A stretch of DNA of 64,000 nucleotides. It comes from Haematococcus lacustris. Taxonomy: Eukaryota; Chlorophyta; Chlorophyceae; Chlamydomonadales; Haematococcaceae. The notes beneath the pieces were generated by a model that saw nothing but the letters and a program-made list of their open reading frames with translations, did no database searches and was not told where the DNA came from. The DNA lies in assembly GCA_030144725.1 (NCBI GenBank), contig JASKMD010000019.1:4186985-4250984 (forward strand), read 5' to 3'. Both the position numbers and the translations under genes were made by a program. Positions 1-17,600 of the stretch are shown here, one piece after another (position 1 is the first letter of the stretch; each line of letters opens with the position of its first letter).

Positions 1-55
1 CCGCAGCCCCAGAGGAAAGCCACGTGGCCTGTAACACCATCACAGTGCTTGCAGG

Positions 56-7587
<7,532 letters not shown>

Positions 7588-7722
7588 GGACCAGGACGCA
7601 GCACAGCACATTTGCAATTTGACCAGTTGTCGTTGTTGTTGTAGACCCACGCTGGTCAGGGCACAGCCACCATGTTTTCAACCTCTGCACTCCCAGCTGT
7701 GTAGGCTTCATAAGAAAGTAGG

Positions 7723-7727
7723 TGTAA
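7723..7727 (+). terminator. TGTAA polyadenylation signal of the kelch gene
   Basis: TGTAA, the usual chlorophycean poly(A) signal, lies about 136 bp after the kelch stop codon. It is the only well-placed copy seen close behind a gene in this window. Confidence 0.55.
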
Positions 7728-7739
7728 TGGTATGTTAGG

Positions 7740-9630
7740 TGTGGTGAGGCAGTGATGAAATGTTTTAGGAGTGAGGTGTGTAGTCTAGAGTGGCACCGCC
7801 CAAAGCCCTGGCCCTAGGCTCACCTTGTTTGTACGAGGCTGCCATTAACCAGTAGAGGCCAGTAAGCGACGGTGCTTGTTGGCCTCCTCTATCAGGTCCG
7901 CCACATGGCCCTTGTCCAGTGTGGCGGCCTTCAGCTCTGAGCTCTGGGCGGTAATGCCATACCCGCACGCCATCTTGAGCTCTGCATGTCTGCATGCACC
8001 CCCCAGCACACACTGAGCAAGCCCCGGCACCCTGCAGCACCCCAGCACACCACTCGAGAGCACACTCCAGCGTCCCTCAGCCTCCTACCAACTTGTCTAG
8101 GCAGCCGCTACCTCAGCGGCTCCAGCATGTGTTGTTTACCCTAACCCTAATAAGTGGGAGTAACTGTGTGTACTCTGGCTCCGGGGATGGGCAGTGGGCC
8201 GTGCAACTGAGGAAGCTCCAGGCTGACCACAGTGATCGCAGCAGCGGCAGGAGCAGCGGCTGCGGCAGCTGCTAGTACTGCCTGCTGCTTTAATGCTGTT
8301 TTAATCCTTTGCGGTTTGAAGCCTGGCCAGTGGGCCTGAGGGGCGGTGTTGCAGGGGGAGTGTTGGGAGGTGGTGGGGCTGGGGGCCGCAGGGCGGCAGC
8401 AGCTGGTGCAGGACCAGGTGCTTAGGCTTGCACCAGCTGGTACTGTCCTGTTCTCAGGTGGAAAGGAGCGCTATGGGCTCATCTTGGGTCTCAAGCTTTG
8501 ATGAGTTTGAAGTTGATTGTAGCTGAGTGAGGTTAGCCACAGTCAAACATCTTGTTCCATGTTGAATGAAGAGGTGGCTTACACCGCTTAAGCCATTAGC
8601 CGTTAGGCTGCTTGGCCGCCCTCCCCCTCTAGGGGTTCGGGACTTTCTGCAAGGCACTTCAAAGCAAGGTGCACAAACAAAGGTGCACATGGGCTCAATA
8701 TGAAGTCATGCAAGTTCTCGTTATTGTTCGGGAATGACATGGCAAACTCCGGCTGCTCCTTGATGGAACCCGTGGCAATGCACTCAGTCCCATGTTGAAT
8801 GCGTTTTGTTTGTATAGTCGAATGTGTAGGAAACACTATGTGCTGGGTTATGTAAAAGCCGCGTTATGACGCACACTTCGGCGTGTGGTGCAGTTTGTTG
8901 ACATCTGCATCACGACATGTGACGACTCCGTACCATTATGCTATTAGCGCATCGTTGCAGGGGGACGAAAGTCTCGCGCCCAGCGCGCTTGGAGCGCAAT
9001 TGCTGGCGAGCGGGCTGTCATAGGGCTAGGCATGCCAACTGGCACGTCCACATGTGGGGGAGCGGTGTGGGGCATTGCAGCAACATCTACTGCCCCTTAT
9101 CCTGCCCTCAGCAGCTTGACAAAGCTCACATCAGTATTACAGGCGGCCAAGAGGGACACAATTCAGAACAACCTTGATGCACAGAAAAGGACACTACTGC
9201 TACACACAACCACACCATGCAGACGGCGCAGGCTGGCCTTTGTCTCGTTTGAATGTCATTCATTGCCTACTGCAGTGCACCAGTTGAGCTATAACCACAT
9301 GTGTATAGAAGATGAGTAATGTCAATGCTGTAGTCAACATGGCGTACATATGTGCGCAGCAATAAGGGCCAGATGAAAAGCACATGCAGCAACCATCCCG
9401 CAACAAGAAAAGTGGGTCAAGAACAACATGCATCAAGAATGTCACTGAGCTGGAAAGGCTGTGCCAGCATCCTGGCCTTCTTAAGGACAATGCAGGCACA
9501 GGCACCAGACAAATGTGGGAATGGTGCCTGGCATTGCAATATAATCAGCAACGCTCTAGAAACGACTGCATTGCAGTGTGATCAGCAGTGCTGTAGCTGC
9601 CCTTTGCAGCAGTTCGAACTGATCATGTTT
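7740..9630. other. Intergenic stretch with no confident gene
   Basis: No complete gene is recognised. On the minus strand, 7845-7990 reads as a short exon-like stretch after an acceptor (LKMACGYG...DLIEEANKHRR) ending at a stop; it may be a decayed gene fragment of unknown family. A dispersed repeat lies at about 8545-8840. The rest (8840-9630) shows no motif or codon structure that can be supported. Confidence 0.5.
8545..8840 (-). repeat. Dispersed repeat, coding-derived part shared with 32.1 kb
   Basis: Read on the minus strand, 8690-8790 encodes a stretch like IKEQPEFAMSFPNNNENLH. The plus strand at about 32125-32195 encodes IKEQPGFSMDVPNNNGNLH, so the two loci are homologous and inverted. 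The adjoining 8580-8660, with a GTTAGGCTGCTTGGCC motif and then GGACTTTCTGCAAGGCACTTCAA, recurs in diverged form near 46550-46640; the first motif also recurs near 36680-36715. This is a family of decayed repeats whose parent gene is not recognised. Confidence 0.6.
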
Positions 9631-9633
9631 CAC

Positions 9634-10030
9634 TTGCCAGTCTTGTGTGGGAAGCAGATGCGGCACTTCCAGATGTTATGCTCGCAGGTGGCCCCATCCG
9701 CCTTGGCCTCGTGCCGCAATGCTGCTCTAGCATCCTTCCTTGCACGTTTTGAAGTCGACTCCCATGACCGTTCCATCCTGCATACATGAGGTAGCTATGC
9801 AAGCTTGTTGAACAATACACATAGCACTTTGCAGGACAGAGTGGTGCTTGGGCAAGGTTAGCTGTGCCAAAAACTATTGCCACGTCAGCGTATGCAACAT
9901 TGCAAGTGGTGGTAAGCGGACCTGAAGACCTCGGCCGCAGCGTGCAGTTTCTCCTGGCGCAATGCTTTGGCCTGCATTAGTTCAGCTTTGTGTGCTTCCC
10001 GTGCAAGCCGATCTCGTTCCTTCGCACCGG
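9634..10030 (-). pseudogene. N-terminal fragment of a transposase-like protein with a BED-like zinc finger
   Basis: Two exons on the minus strand join in phase. Exon A (about 10030-9922) encodes a basic, Ala/Glu/Lys-rich helix (KERDRLAREAHKAEL...AAAEVF) and ends TTCAG before GTCCGC. Exon B (9777-9634) follows a TATGCAG acceptor, completes the Arg codon and continues MERSWES...CEHNIWKCRICFP...KTGK. The W-K-C-x2-C pattern in a short basic context resembles the start of a BED-type DNA-binding finger, as in hAT transposases. No matching catalytic exons were found downstream, and a Fanzor-like fragment lies upstream, so it is probably a relic. The family assignment is inference; the in-phase exon pair is seen directly. 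Confidence 0.45.
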
Positions 10031-10304
10031 CTAGTTTATCTACAGCACAGCAGCATCGTTGCGCTTGCTAGGGCCAGACACAGAAATACGACTCAGACGT
10101 ACCCTTCTTTGCAGAAGAACCCTTGCCGACACCGCCCTGCTGCACCAGCGATCGGAAGACCTCTACTGCCGCCATTAACGAGGTATGTCGTGAGTCTGTG
10201 CGAGTTAGCAATTACGTTCAGGGTTTCACGTCAGTACACTGACGGATGTGATCAACGAACCAACTTACACCCAAACCGCTGCGCTGAAAGCTGCGTAGCT
10301 GCGT

Positions 10305-10585
10305 GGCTGCACCCGGTGCGCAGCATGGAGACGCAGTCCTGGATCAGGGCCTTGATGTGCTCAACAAGCAATGGCATCAGGTTTTACGACCGGGACGTGT
10401 CGGTCGCGCTGAACATCCGCCTTAGTGCAGCCGGACCGGGGCCGCGCCTACGGGAGCTGGGCAGCTGGCCAAGCCGCCCCGCCATACCTTATCCAGGCAG
10501 CCGAGGACCAGGGCAAACTGGGCGTGCATGCGCGACGAAAGCCTGCTGCGGAAGTGGCAGTGGCGGCACCAGCAGCAGCAATAGT
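10305..10585 (+). pseudogene. Fanzor/TnpB-like C-terminal fragment (copy 1)
   Basis: The reading frame contains CSTSNGIRFYDRDVSVALNIR (about 10355-10430), matching the third RuvC motif of TnpB and Fanzor nucleases, where a DRD(V/T/L)NAA-N signature carries the last catalytic Asp next to a zinc-finger region. It continues GPGPRLRELGSW. After a frame change near 10500 the next frame gives WACMRDESLLRKWQWR, a basic tail that fits the same family. The expected Cys pairs are incomplete (CSTS rather than CxxC), and the N-terminal RuvC and recognition parts are absent or unrecognisable. Copies 2-5 in this window share the (P/L)xEL motif just after the DRD site. It is a decayed copy, not an active gene. 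Assignment to Fanzor rather than another RuvC family is inference. Confidence 0.5.
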
Positions 10586-10596
10586 ATCAGTGATGC

Positions 10597-10705
10597 GGCA
10601 TTACAAAGTTACAAAGTTACTTACTTACTTACGCCGTGTAATTACATGTAACTTACATGTAATTACATGTAAATTACATGTAATTACAAGGGAATTACAA
10701 CCATC
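10597..10705. repeat. AT-rich palindromic block (GTAATTAC/TTAC)
   Basis: Starts with ACAAAGTTACAAAGTTAC and (TTAC)n, then repeated ACATGTAATTACATGT palindromes. It closely resembles 13425-13560 and the insertion at 3302-3381, and directly follows the Fanzor-like fragment. Confidence 0.8.
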
Positions 10706-10804
10706 TTTTCTCGCTACTGGCTCGTTTTCTTCAGCCGACATTGTAAGAGTTGTGTAGGGTCCTCCTTAGACAACCTTTCATGACACCAGGAACCTTGATA
10801 GAAG

Positions 10805-10940
10805 AACTACCGACCCTGTATAGGGTCCCGCCAGTACTAACCTTGTGCAGGGTCATACCGACCCTGTGCAGGGTCCTACTGCCCCTGTGCAGGGTCCTAC
10901 CGACCCTGCACAGGGTCCTATTGACCCTCTGCAAGTTCAT
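10805..10940. repeat. Tandem palindromic 20-mers (GACCCTGNNCAGGGTC)
   Basis: Five to six units in a row, each a self-complementary GACCCTG-NN-CAGGGTC followed by CTAC or similar. Each unit could fold into a short hairpin. No function is evident. Confidence 0.8.
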
Positions 10941-10986
10941 CTCAGTCAAGACGGACATACTTGCACAAGTCAACTACAAAAGTCAA

Positions 10987-11531
10987 CACCACACCACACC
11001 ACACCACACCAAGTCACCACAAGTCACCACAAGTCACCACCACACCACACCACACCACACCACACCACGCCACGCCACGCCACGCCACGCCACGCCACGC
11101 CACGCCACGCCACGCCACGCCACGCCACGCCACGCCACACCACACCACACCACACCACACCACACCACACCACACCACACCACACCACACCACACCACAC
11201 CACACCACACCACACCACACCTGGGCTGGGCTGGGCTGGGCTGGGCTGGGCTGGGCTGGGCTGGGCTGGGCTGGGCTGGGCTGGGCTGGGCTGGGCTGGG
11301 CTGGGCTGGGCTGGGCTGGGCTGGGCTGGGCTGGGCTGGGCTGGGCTGGGCTGGGCTGGGCTGGGCTGGGCTGGGCTGGGCTGGGCTGGGCTGGGCTGGG
11401 CTGGGCTGGGCTGGGCTGGGCTGGGCTGGGCTGGGCTGGGCTGGGCTGGGCTGGGCTGGGCTGGGCTGGGCTGGGCTGGGCTGGGCTGGGCTGGGCTGGG
11501 CTGGGCTGGGCTGGGCTGGGCTGGGCTGGGG
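10987..11531. repeat. Three abutting pentamer arrays: CCACA, CCACG, CTGGG
   Basis: CCACA-type repeats (10987-11065), a CCACG block (11066-11135), CCACA again to 11219, then about 62 perfect copies of CTGGG (11221-11531). Long open frames in every direction here are artefacts. The GGG tracts every five bases on the plus strand could form G-quadruplexes. Confidence 0.97.
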
Positions 11532-11697
11532 ACTCCTGGCTGCTGGCACCATGCTATACCTCTACAACAAGGTGAGACAACACAAGAACACACAACACAA
11601 CAAAACCATCCATCCAGCTGCGCGCTCTAGGCTGCCCTCTCCAGGCTGCATATCACAAGCCCTGTCTTGCAATACCACGGTGGGGTGTATGTGCATG

Positions 11698-13354
11698 CTA
11701 TAGCTGAGGGGCATCCAGCACTACCTGGGCTGCCATGAAGCTCTCCCACTCCTCTTGTGCCTCTGCTGATGCGTGGTGCTCCTTGCGAGTCATGCTCCGT
11801 GTGTTGAAGAACACATAGGACATGATCCACATGCGCCCTAGCAGCAATCGAGAGCGCCGGTCGCTTTAAATGAAGTTGAAGGCACTGAACAGGCGCTCAG
11901 TGGCAGCGGAGGTGGCGGGGATGCTGAGCACACGCTGCGCCACAACTTGTAGGTGTGGCAGCTTTGAGCCATACCTGCGGCACCAGGCCACGGGGTCCGC
12001 TGTCAGGTCCGGTGCAAACCTGTCCATCTTGAGCCCCATGCCAACAGCGTACTCTGGCTCCAGCCAGGTGTCTAGGAGCTCTAGGCGCGCTGCACTGCCA
12101 CTTGCATCCGTGCCCAGGCCATCCGCGCTTGCCAGCTTAGCAGCCAGCTCCTCTGCAGCCCACACCTCGTCAATGGTCAGGTTGTGAGGCTTGTGGCGGT
12201 ACCTGGGGTCTAGCAGGGCATAGTCCATGCGCATGCGGAACACTTGCTCCAGCTCCATCACCTCGTCCACAAACTCCATGGGCACCTTCCTGTACATAGT
12301 CAGGTCAGGTCAGGTCAGGTCAGGTCAGGTCAGGTCAGGTCAGGTCAGGTCAGGTCAGGTCAGGTCAGGTCAGGTCAGGTCAGGTCAGGTCAGGTCAGGT
12401 CAGGTCAGGTCAGGTCAGGTCAGGTCAGGTCAGGTCAGGTCAGGTCAGGTCAGGTCAGGTCAGGTCAGGTCAGGTCAGGTCAGGTCAGGTCAGGTCAGGT
12501 CAGGTCATCAAAAGGTAATGGTAATGGTGGTGGTGATGATGGTGGTGGAGGCAGTGTCTCACCTGGTGGCATCACCAAACCACTTATCCACTATGGCCAA
12601 GCCGTAGTGCACGTCCGCAAGGTTGGCGTGATCTGCTTGAATGGCTGTCAATAGCTGAATAGGGCCGGGCCGGGCAGGGCAGGGCTTGGGAGGTGGTGGG
12701 CTGGGTGGTGCTTGGGAGGTGGTGGGAGGTGGTGGAGGTAGGAGGGGTTTGGGTGGTGGTGATGAGCACATGGGGTTGGGAGGGGGTGAAAGTGCACCTG
12801 GTCACGAGAGGGGACAGGCAATGCAGGCACAGGTAGAAGGTCTTGAACGTTGGGTTGTCCACGATGTTGAAGGGGAGGTTGCAGTCTACAATGAGCTTCA
12901 CCAAGTCATTGGCAAAGCGTCCTTTGTCCTCCACAACACCTGTAATGTGCACAGAACATAAACAATAAGTACTATTGCACCCTCCTAACACGTCCTGGTC
13001 CAGAGGTGATGGTCACCTGCGCGAGTTGTCGACTTGCTGCTCGGGGTGGTCACAACATCTCTTGTGTCAATGGCTGCCGCGAGTTCGGGGAAGGTCTTGG
13101 CGATGTTCAATGCCTGCGTGCTGGCCAGAAACCTGGTGCAGTGCAAGAGTTGCCTCTTAAGCCGGTCCTTGTTACTGCTCGCCAAATCCTCCTTTTTTGT
13201 TTGCAAGAATACCGTAGAACGCCGTTGACATGGCCGTCCGTCTCGCCGGGGTCGCTTGTTGATGTTGTGACGGCCGTCAGCTGTTCATGGATGATCCTCC
13301 AAGTCCACTGGACAACAGTGGTGAAGGAAGCGATGTGCCTCTGAGCCCTGAGGC
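11698..13354 (-). pseudogene. hAT-family transposase, internally deleted, with an in-frame stop
   Basis: The last exon (about 12290-11698) carries the hAT C-terminal dimerisation domain: ...LPHLQVVAQRVLSIPATSAA then ERLFSAFNFI. An in-frame TAA at 11866-11868 replaces the codon that normally follows FNFI. Beyond it the same frame continues SDRRSRLLL...YVFFNTR for 55 codons to a TAG at 11698-11700. Upstream exons are recognisable at 12660-12560 (ADVHYGLAIVDKWFGD, GT donor), 12945-12803 (LPFNIVDNPTFKTFYL, a typical hAT segment) and 13206-13010 (LKRQLLHCTRFLA). A possible ATG lies near 13354 (MSEASQQYKKRM). The central several hundred residues with the DDE catalytic core are missing, so it cannot encode active transposase. 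Confidence 0.75.
12300..12506. repeat. (AGGTC)n pentamer array in a transposase intron
   Basis: About 41 perfect copies. On the minus strand it lies directly before the acceptor (CTATGTACAG) of the hAT dimerisation exon, so it fills that intron's 3' half. Confidence 0.95.
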
Positions 13355-13424
13355 CATCCGCTTCTTGTATTGTTGTGAAGCCTCCGACATGTTGCGACGA
13401 TAGCCGACGGCCTGCTGCGCGAGT

Positions 13425-13560
13425 CTGTAATTACGTAATTACACGACCGTATGTAATTACACGGTTTTCCTGAGGACAACCATGTAATTACAAAGTTACA
13501 AAGTTACAGAATTACGCGTGTAATTACATGTAATTACGTAAAAATACATGTAATTCTGCA
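13425..13560. repeat. AT-rich palindromic block (GTAATTAC), second copy
   Basis: Multiple GTAATTAC and ACATGTAATTACATGT palindromes plus ACAAAGTTACAAAGTTAC, as at 10597-10705. The hAT relic lies between the two blocks. Confidence 0.8.
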
Positions 13561-14285
13561 TCACTGATAGGGATACAGGGTTTCTGAAAAGCTGCGACCA
13601 CACACTATCCGCCCAAGAGCTCGGCGCCTCACTGCCTGCCCAGCTTGCTGATCTCAATACCTTAAGCCCTTTGTTAGTTGATGTACCTTGCGGCTTGTTG
13701 TTACCGCAGTATGCGCAACAGGGGCTTGCTGGTCACACACCCACTCCCGGCCTGTTCTGCCCGGCATTAGCGACCGGTCACCTGCACAATTCAGCAAAGT
13801 GCGACTTAGGCCCGACTGCACAGCGACAGATACTAACTTGCAGTGGCGGAGTGAGTCCAGGTCAGGTTCAAGGTTTGTTGAAGTCAGGCCCAGCTGGGTC
13901 ACCATGTCCTCGTTTTTCCTTCAGGAAAGGCCTGCTGCCAACAAATAGTGCAATGCAGGGTAGAGATAGATGGAGGCCACGTGGGCCGAGCCTGCTGCCA
14001 CCTCACTGGCTATTGCGTAGTGTTCATCCGTCCCCATTCATGTGCCCAGTGACGACCACGCCCATGTGGTCATCACCCGTGATGCAAGCCAATGAGATAG
14101 GCTCAAGTACTAGATACTAGATACTAGATACTAGATAGGCTCATGTAGATCCCACGTTGAGCACTAGCATCATGGCATGGTTACATGGCATACTTGCCTG
14201 GAGCATCTGCCTAACACAATCTCACTGGTGGCTTAAACACTGAGTTGACGGTCAGCCTCAGTGGCATTGACTGAGCGGCACTAAT
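13561..14285. other. Gap with no recognised gene
   Basis: No motif or convincing exon is seen. It includes four copies of the 7-mer TACTAGA at about 14107-14136. Confidence 0.5.
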
Positions 14286-14287
14286 GA

Positions 14288-14295
14288 GCCCCAGC

Positions 14296-14330
<35 letters not shown>

Positions 14331-14470
14331 GCTGCTGCTGCTGGGACTTGGGGGCCAGTCTCGCAGCCGCTTGTAGCCCAGGCCAGGGTACTCCTTGCCC
14401 TTGGCGGGCAGCTTCACCCGCTCTGGCCACCAGCACAGCTCCAGCGGGCGCCTTGCTGCCCAGCTTACCC
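14288..14470 (-). pseudogene. Fanzor-like extreme C-terminal fragment (copy 2)
   Basis: On the minus strand the frame reads RPLELCWWPERVKLPAKGK, then EYPGLGYKRLRDWPP, followed by a CAG/Gln-Ser tract (14296-14345). It lines up with copies 3 and 5 (PLELCSYEGLEALP...GTEYQQGYKRV): PLELC, LP, EY and GYKR recur in the same order. The DRD segment and everything before it are missing, so only the tail survives. Confidence 0.45.
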
Positions 14471-14699
14471 CCGGTAGTCATACGGTCTTAGGATAGGAAT
14501 AGTCACTGCCTCAGCGGCTGACTACACCTTGAGCTACTTGTCCACGCATGTCGTCCAGGGCTAATTCTGTCTGGACAAACTTTTCCAAGGTGTCGACATG
14601 GCGGGCGAGCTTGGCACCTGTGCGTCTTGACCGCGTAGCAATGTGACCTAGCACGGTCGGGCTGGGTTGAGTTTCTTTGTGTTTTGACCATGTCCTAAC

Positions 14700-17600
14700 C
14701 TTCGTTCTGACAGCTCCCGACAGCGCCAGCCTTCGAGGGCTCGGAGGCGCGGCGATGTCTCTGCGACCAGGGTGCGTTTGGACAGGAAGCTCCGTGCACT
14801 GCTCGCTGGTCCACGTTCTTTCAAGCTGTATGCAGGACCCCTCAACGCCTGGACTCCCATGTTTGGGAGACATACAAGGCCCTTCCCACTAATGAAAGAG
14901 CCTACACAGACTATGACTTCAGTATCATCAACGACATCCTGGTGCTGGCAGAGCAGCAGGCAGAAGATGCAGCCAAGAAAGGAAAGGGTCAGTAGATGTT
15001 GTCCTTAAGCTGTCCCCTGCCCCCCTGCCCCCCTAGCCTGCGATTACCACCCTCTACTGTTGCCACACAGGCACTGGCGACCTAACACTGCAGAAAGTGC
15101 TGATAGCATACGAAAAAGTGCTCCCACGCTACCAGGTCAAGCCCCAGGAAGATGTGTACTACTACAGGTAAGCTGCATCACGGTACGATCCGCTTACAAT
15201 TGTTGTGCAAAGTGCCCAGTCCTGACTGCACGCAGGTTGCTTCTTAAGCTGAGTCTGGACCCTGAGCAGAACTGGTGGGCCAAGCTGCACAACGAGGTCC
15301 ATGGGAGCAGCAAGTGAGACCCTTGGCCCTGAGTAGCACCAGAGCCTGACTGCATGCTGTGGTTGTGTTGTAGGGGCTGTGGGGCTGCATCACTTACATT
15401 TTCCTGCTGCTTTGCAGGCATGGCACAGGGTCACCTGTGGCAGCACCCGCCTCCCCCTCCCGTTCCCCGCCCCACTCCCCCGCTCGCTCCCCACCTCGCC
15501 CTCGCTCCCTGGGCCCTACAGCTGGGTTAGCAGCACAGTCCAGGCTGCGTGATCGGCACAGCCACAACAGCGGCAGCAATGGCACCCACACACCCAGCCA
15601 CAGGCCCAGCTCCCCTCGGCCCTCCAGAGGCAGGCTGTTCAGCAGCTCGGGAGCGTCAGTGCTGGACAGTGTGGCGGGCACCCCTGGTCAGCAGCTGCCC
15701 CTGCCTGGCTTGCGGGTGCGGCCGCCGGGGTCTGGCCAGGTGGGCAGCATCAACAGGTACCACACCAGCAGCGTCATCAGCCCAAGCACAGCCAGCTTGC
15801 CCAGGTCGCAGCGCCCCAGCTTCAGTACTGGAGTCACTGTTGACCCTGTTACCCTCCACTGGCCAGCACCCGCAGCTCAGCAGCAACCACCACCACAACA
15901 GCCACCACCACACTCACAGGTTAGGCAGCGGCTGTCCCAATCTCTGCCTCAGCTGCCGCAGCAGGTGCAGCTAGAAGGCCAGCCATCCCTCACACTGCTT
16001 GCTGATGGGCAGACCTCGCAGTCTGCACAGCAGCTGCCAGGTCAGGAGCCTCTGGCTGCTAGGCTGAGTGGCTTACCCAGCCAACAGTACAGGCAGACAC
16101 GCCCATCATGGCCGGACCTGTCACAATCTCTAGATTCACAAGAGCTGGCTGAGCTTGAGCTGCCAGCGCCCCACCAACCCCAATCAGATGACGCAGTGCT
16201 GCTCCCCCAGCCATCCTTCTCCCTACACCAGCCACAGTCAGGGCCGGTGCAGGCACTGACAGGCCAGCAGCCAAAACTGTCCAGTCAGCCAATGCCACCA
16301 GCTGGAAGGCTCGTGCTGCAAACCTCACAGCCAGTGCTGCAGCAGCAGCAACACCAGCAGCAGCAGCAACAACAGCAGCGTGAGGAAGAGCAGGAAGCTG
16401 ATAGAAAGGCTGAGGAGCAGCTGCTGGCAGATGCCCTGTCCGTACCATCACCCACAGCCTCACAGTTCTCCTTGGATGGCCCCTGCATACCAGATCCAAG
16501 GGAGCAGGCGTCAATGCAGCCCCGGTCGAGTGGTACCTTGCCCATTGCCAACCCTCTACAGCCCTCAGCAGCAGCCCAGCACATGCCTCGTGCAGCAGCA
16601 GCCAGCGGTTATGTGCAGCGACCCCTAGCTAGCGCCAGCTACCCCATGCCAAAGGCCGCTCCACTTCCTGTCCAGTCCCAGGTGCTGGGTTCGTCCCTTA
16701 CTCGCCCGGCCCCCCTGGGCCTGGCCCCTGCCAGTGCCTCCCCCAGCACCTTGTCATACCCTGCCTTCCTCTACAACCCTCCACAACCTCTACAACCTCT
16801 ACAACAGACAACGCAGCCTGGCATCCCTCTGCCTGCCATGCCCGCAAGCTCGGCCTCCGTCATGTACCCTGCTGGCATGCCAGGCTTGCAAGCTACGCAG
16901 CTTCATCCCAGCTTCTCTGCAGGCTCACAGCTGCCCCAGGCAGGCCCAGTCTGGCCGCGCTCCCAGGCATTCAGCACGCCCACTGGCCTGCCAAACGCCG
17001 TGACCGGCTACATGGGGACAGACATACCTGTCTGGCCAGCTGCTGGGCTGCCAAGCTCGCTGGCAACCACGCCAGCTGCAGCGGGGCCAGCGCCGAGCAT
17101 GGTACAGCAGCCGGAGCAGCAGAGGGCACCAGAGCGTGTGCAGGTGCCATCCTCTCCCATCCCGGGCACACTGAGACCCCGGCGGCAGCACACAACTGGA
17201 CAGCGCTTGTGAGTACCAGTGCAACCCCACAACCAATTCGTGATCAGCATCCAAACCCGTATGTGTCAGCTCAGTCATCTCTCATCCTGGTGGCCTTGTT
17301 GAAGAATGTGAACTCGTCTTGGCCACAAACAGCTGTTGATGCCTTGCAGTGCGGCAGTGGACTCTGATGATGAGGATAGCGCGCAAGATGAGTTCAAGCT
17401 GGTGCTGGGCTGCTTCCGCACCTGGCGTGGTGCTGTGCAACAGGTGGAGGGTCCTTCTGTGCATCATCATGCCTGCCATTGCTGTTGTTCACACAGGCAG
17501 GGTTGGCCACCACAGATGCTGCTGATATTGCGTTGTCGATGCTGGTGCCAGTCACTTGACTCTGTGACATGTCCTGCCAGCCACATGACTCAGGCTAGCC

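Noticed and set aside
7845..7990. Minus-strand LKMACGYG...EEANKHRR as a fragment of an Ecdysoneless/SGT1-like protein
   Set aside because: One short exon-like stretch; the resemblance is too weak to name a family.
8139..8152. CCCTAACCCTAA resembling telomere repeat
   Set aside because: Only two units in the middle of ordinary sequence; chance or a tiny interstitial remnant.
11531..11580. [13 protein letters not shown] followed by GTGAG, like the last membrane helix of a sugar-phosphate transporter
   Set aside because: Too short, follows directly on the CTGGG array, and no other transporter exon is nearby.
10750..11703. Long frames of Leu-Gly-Trp-Ala-Gly and His-Thr-Thr-Pro repeats
   Set aside because: Artefacts of CTGGG and CCACA/CCACG pentamer arrays.
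13671..14120. 150-codon plus-strand frame
   Set aside because: No motif, no splice context, and surrounded by transposon debris.
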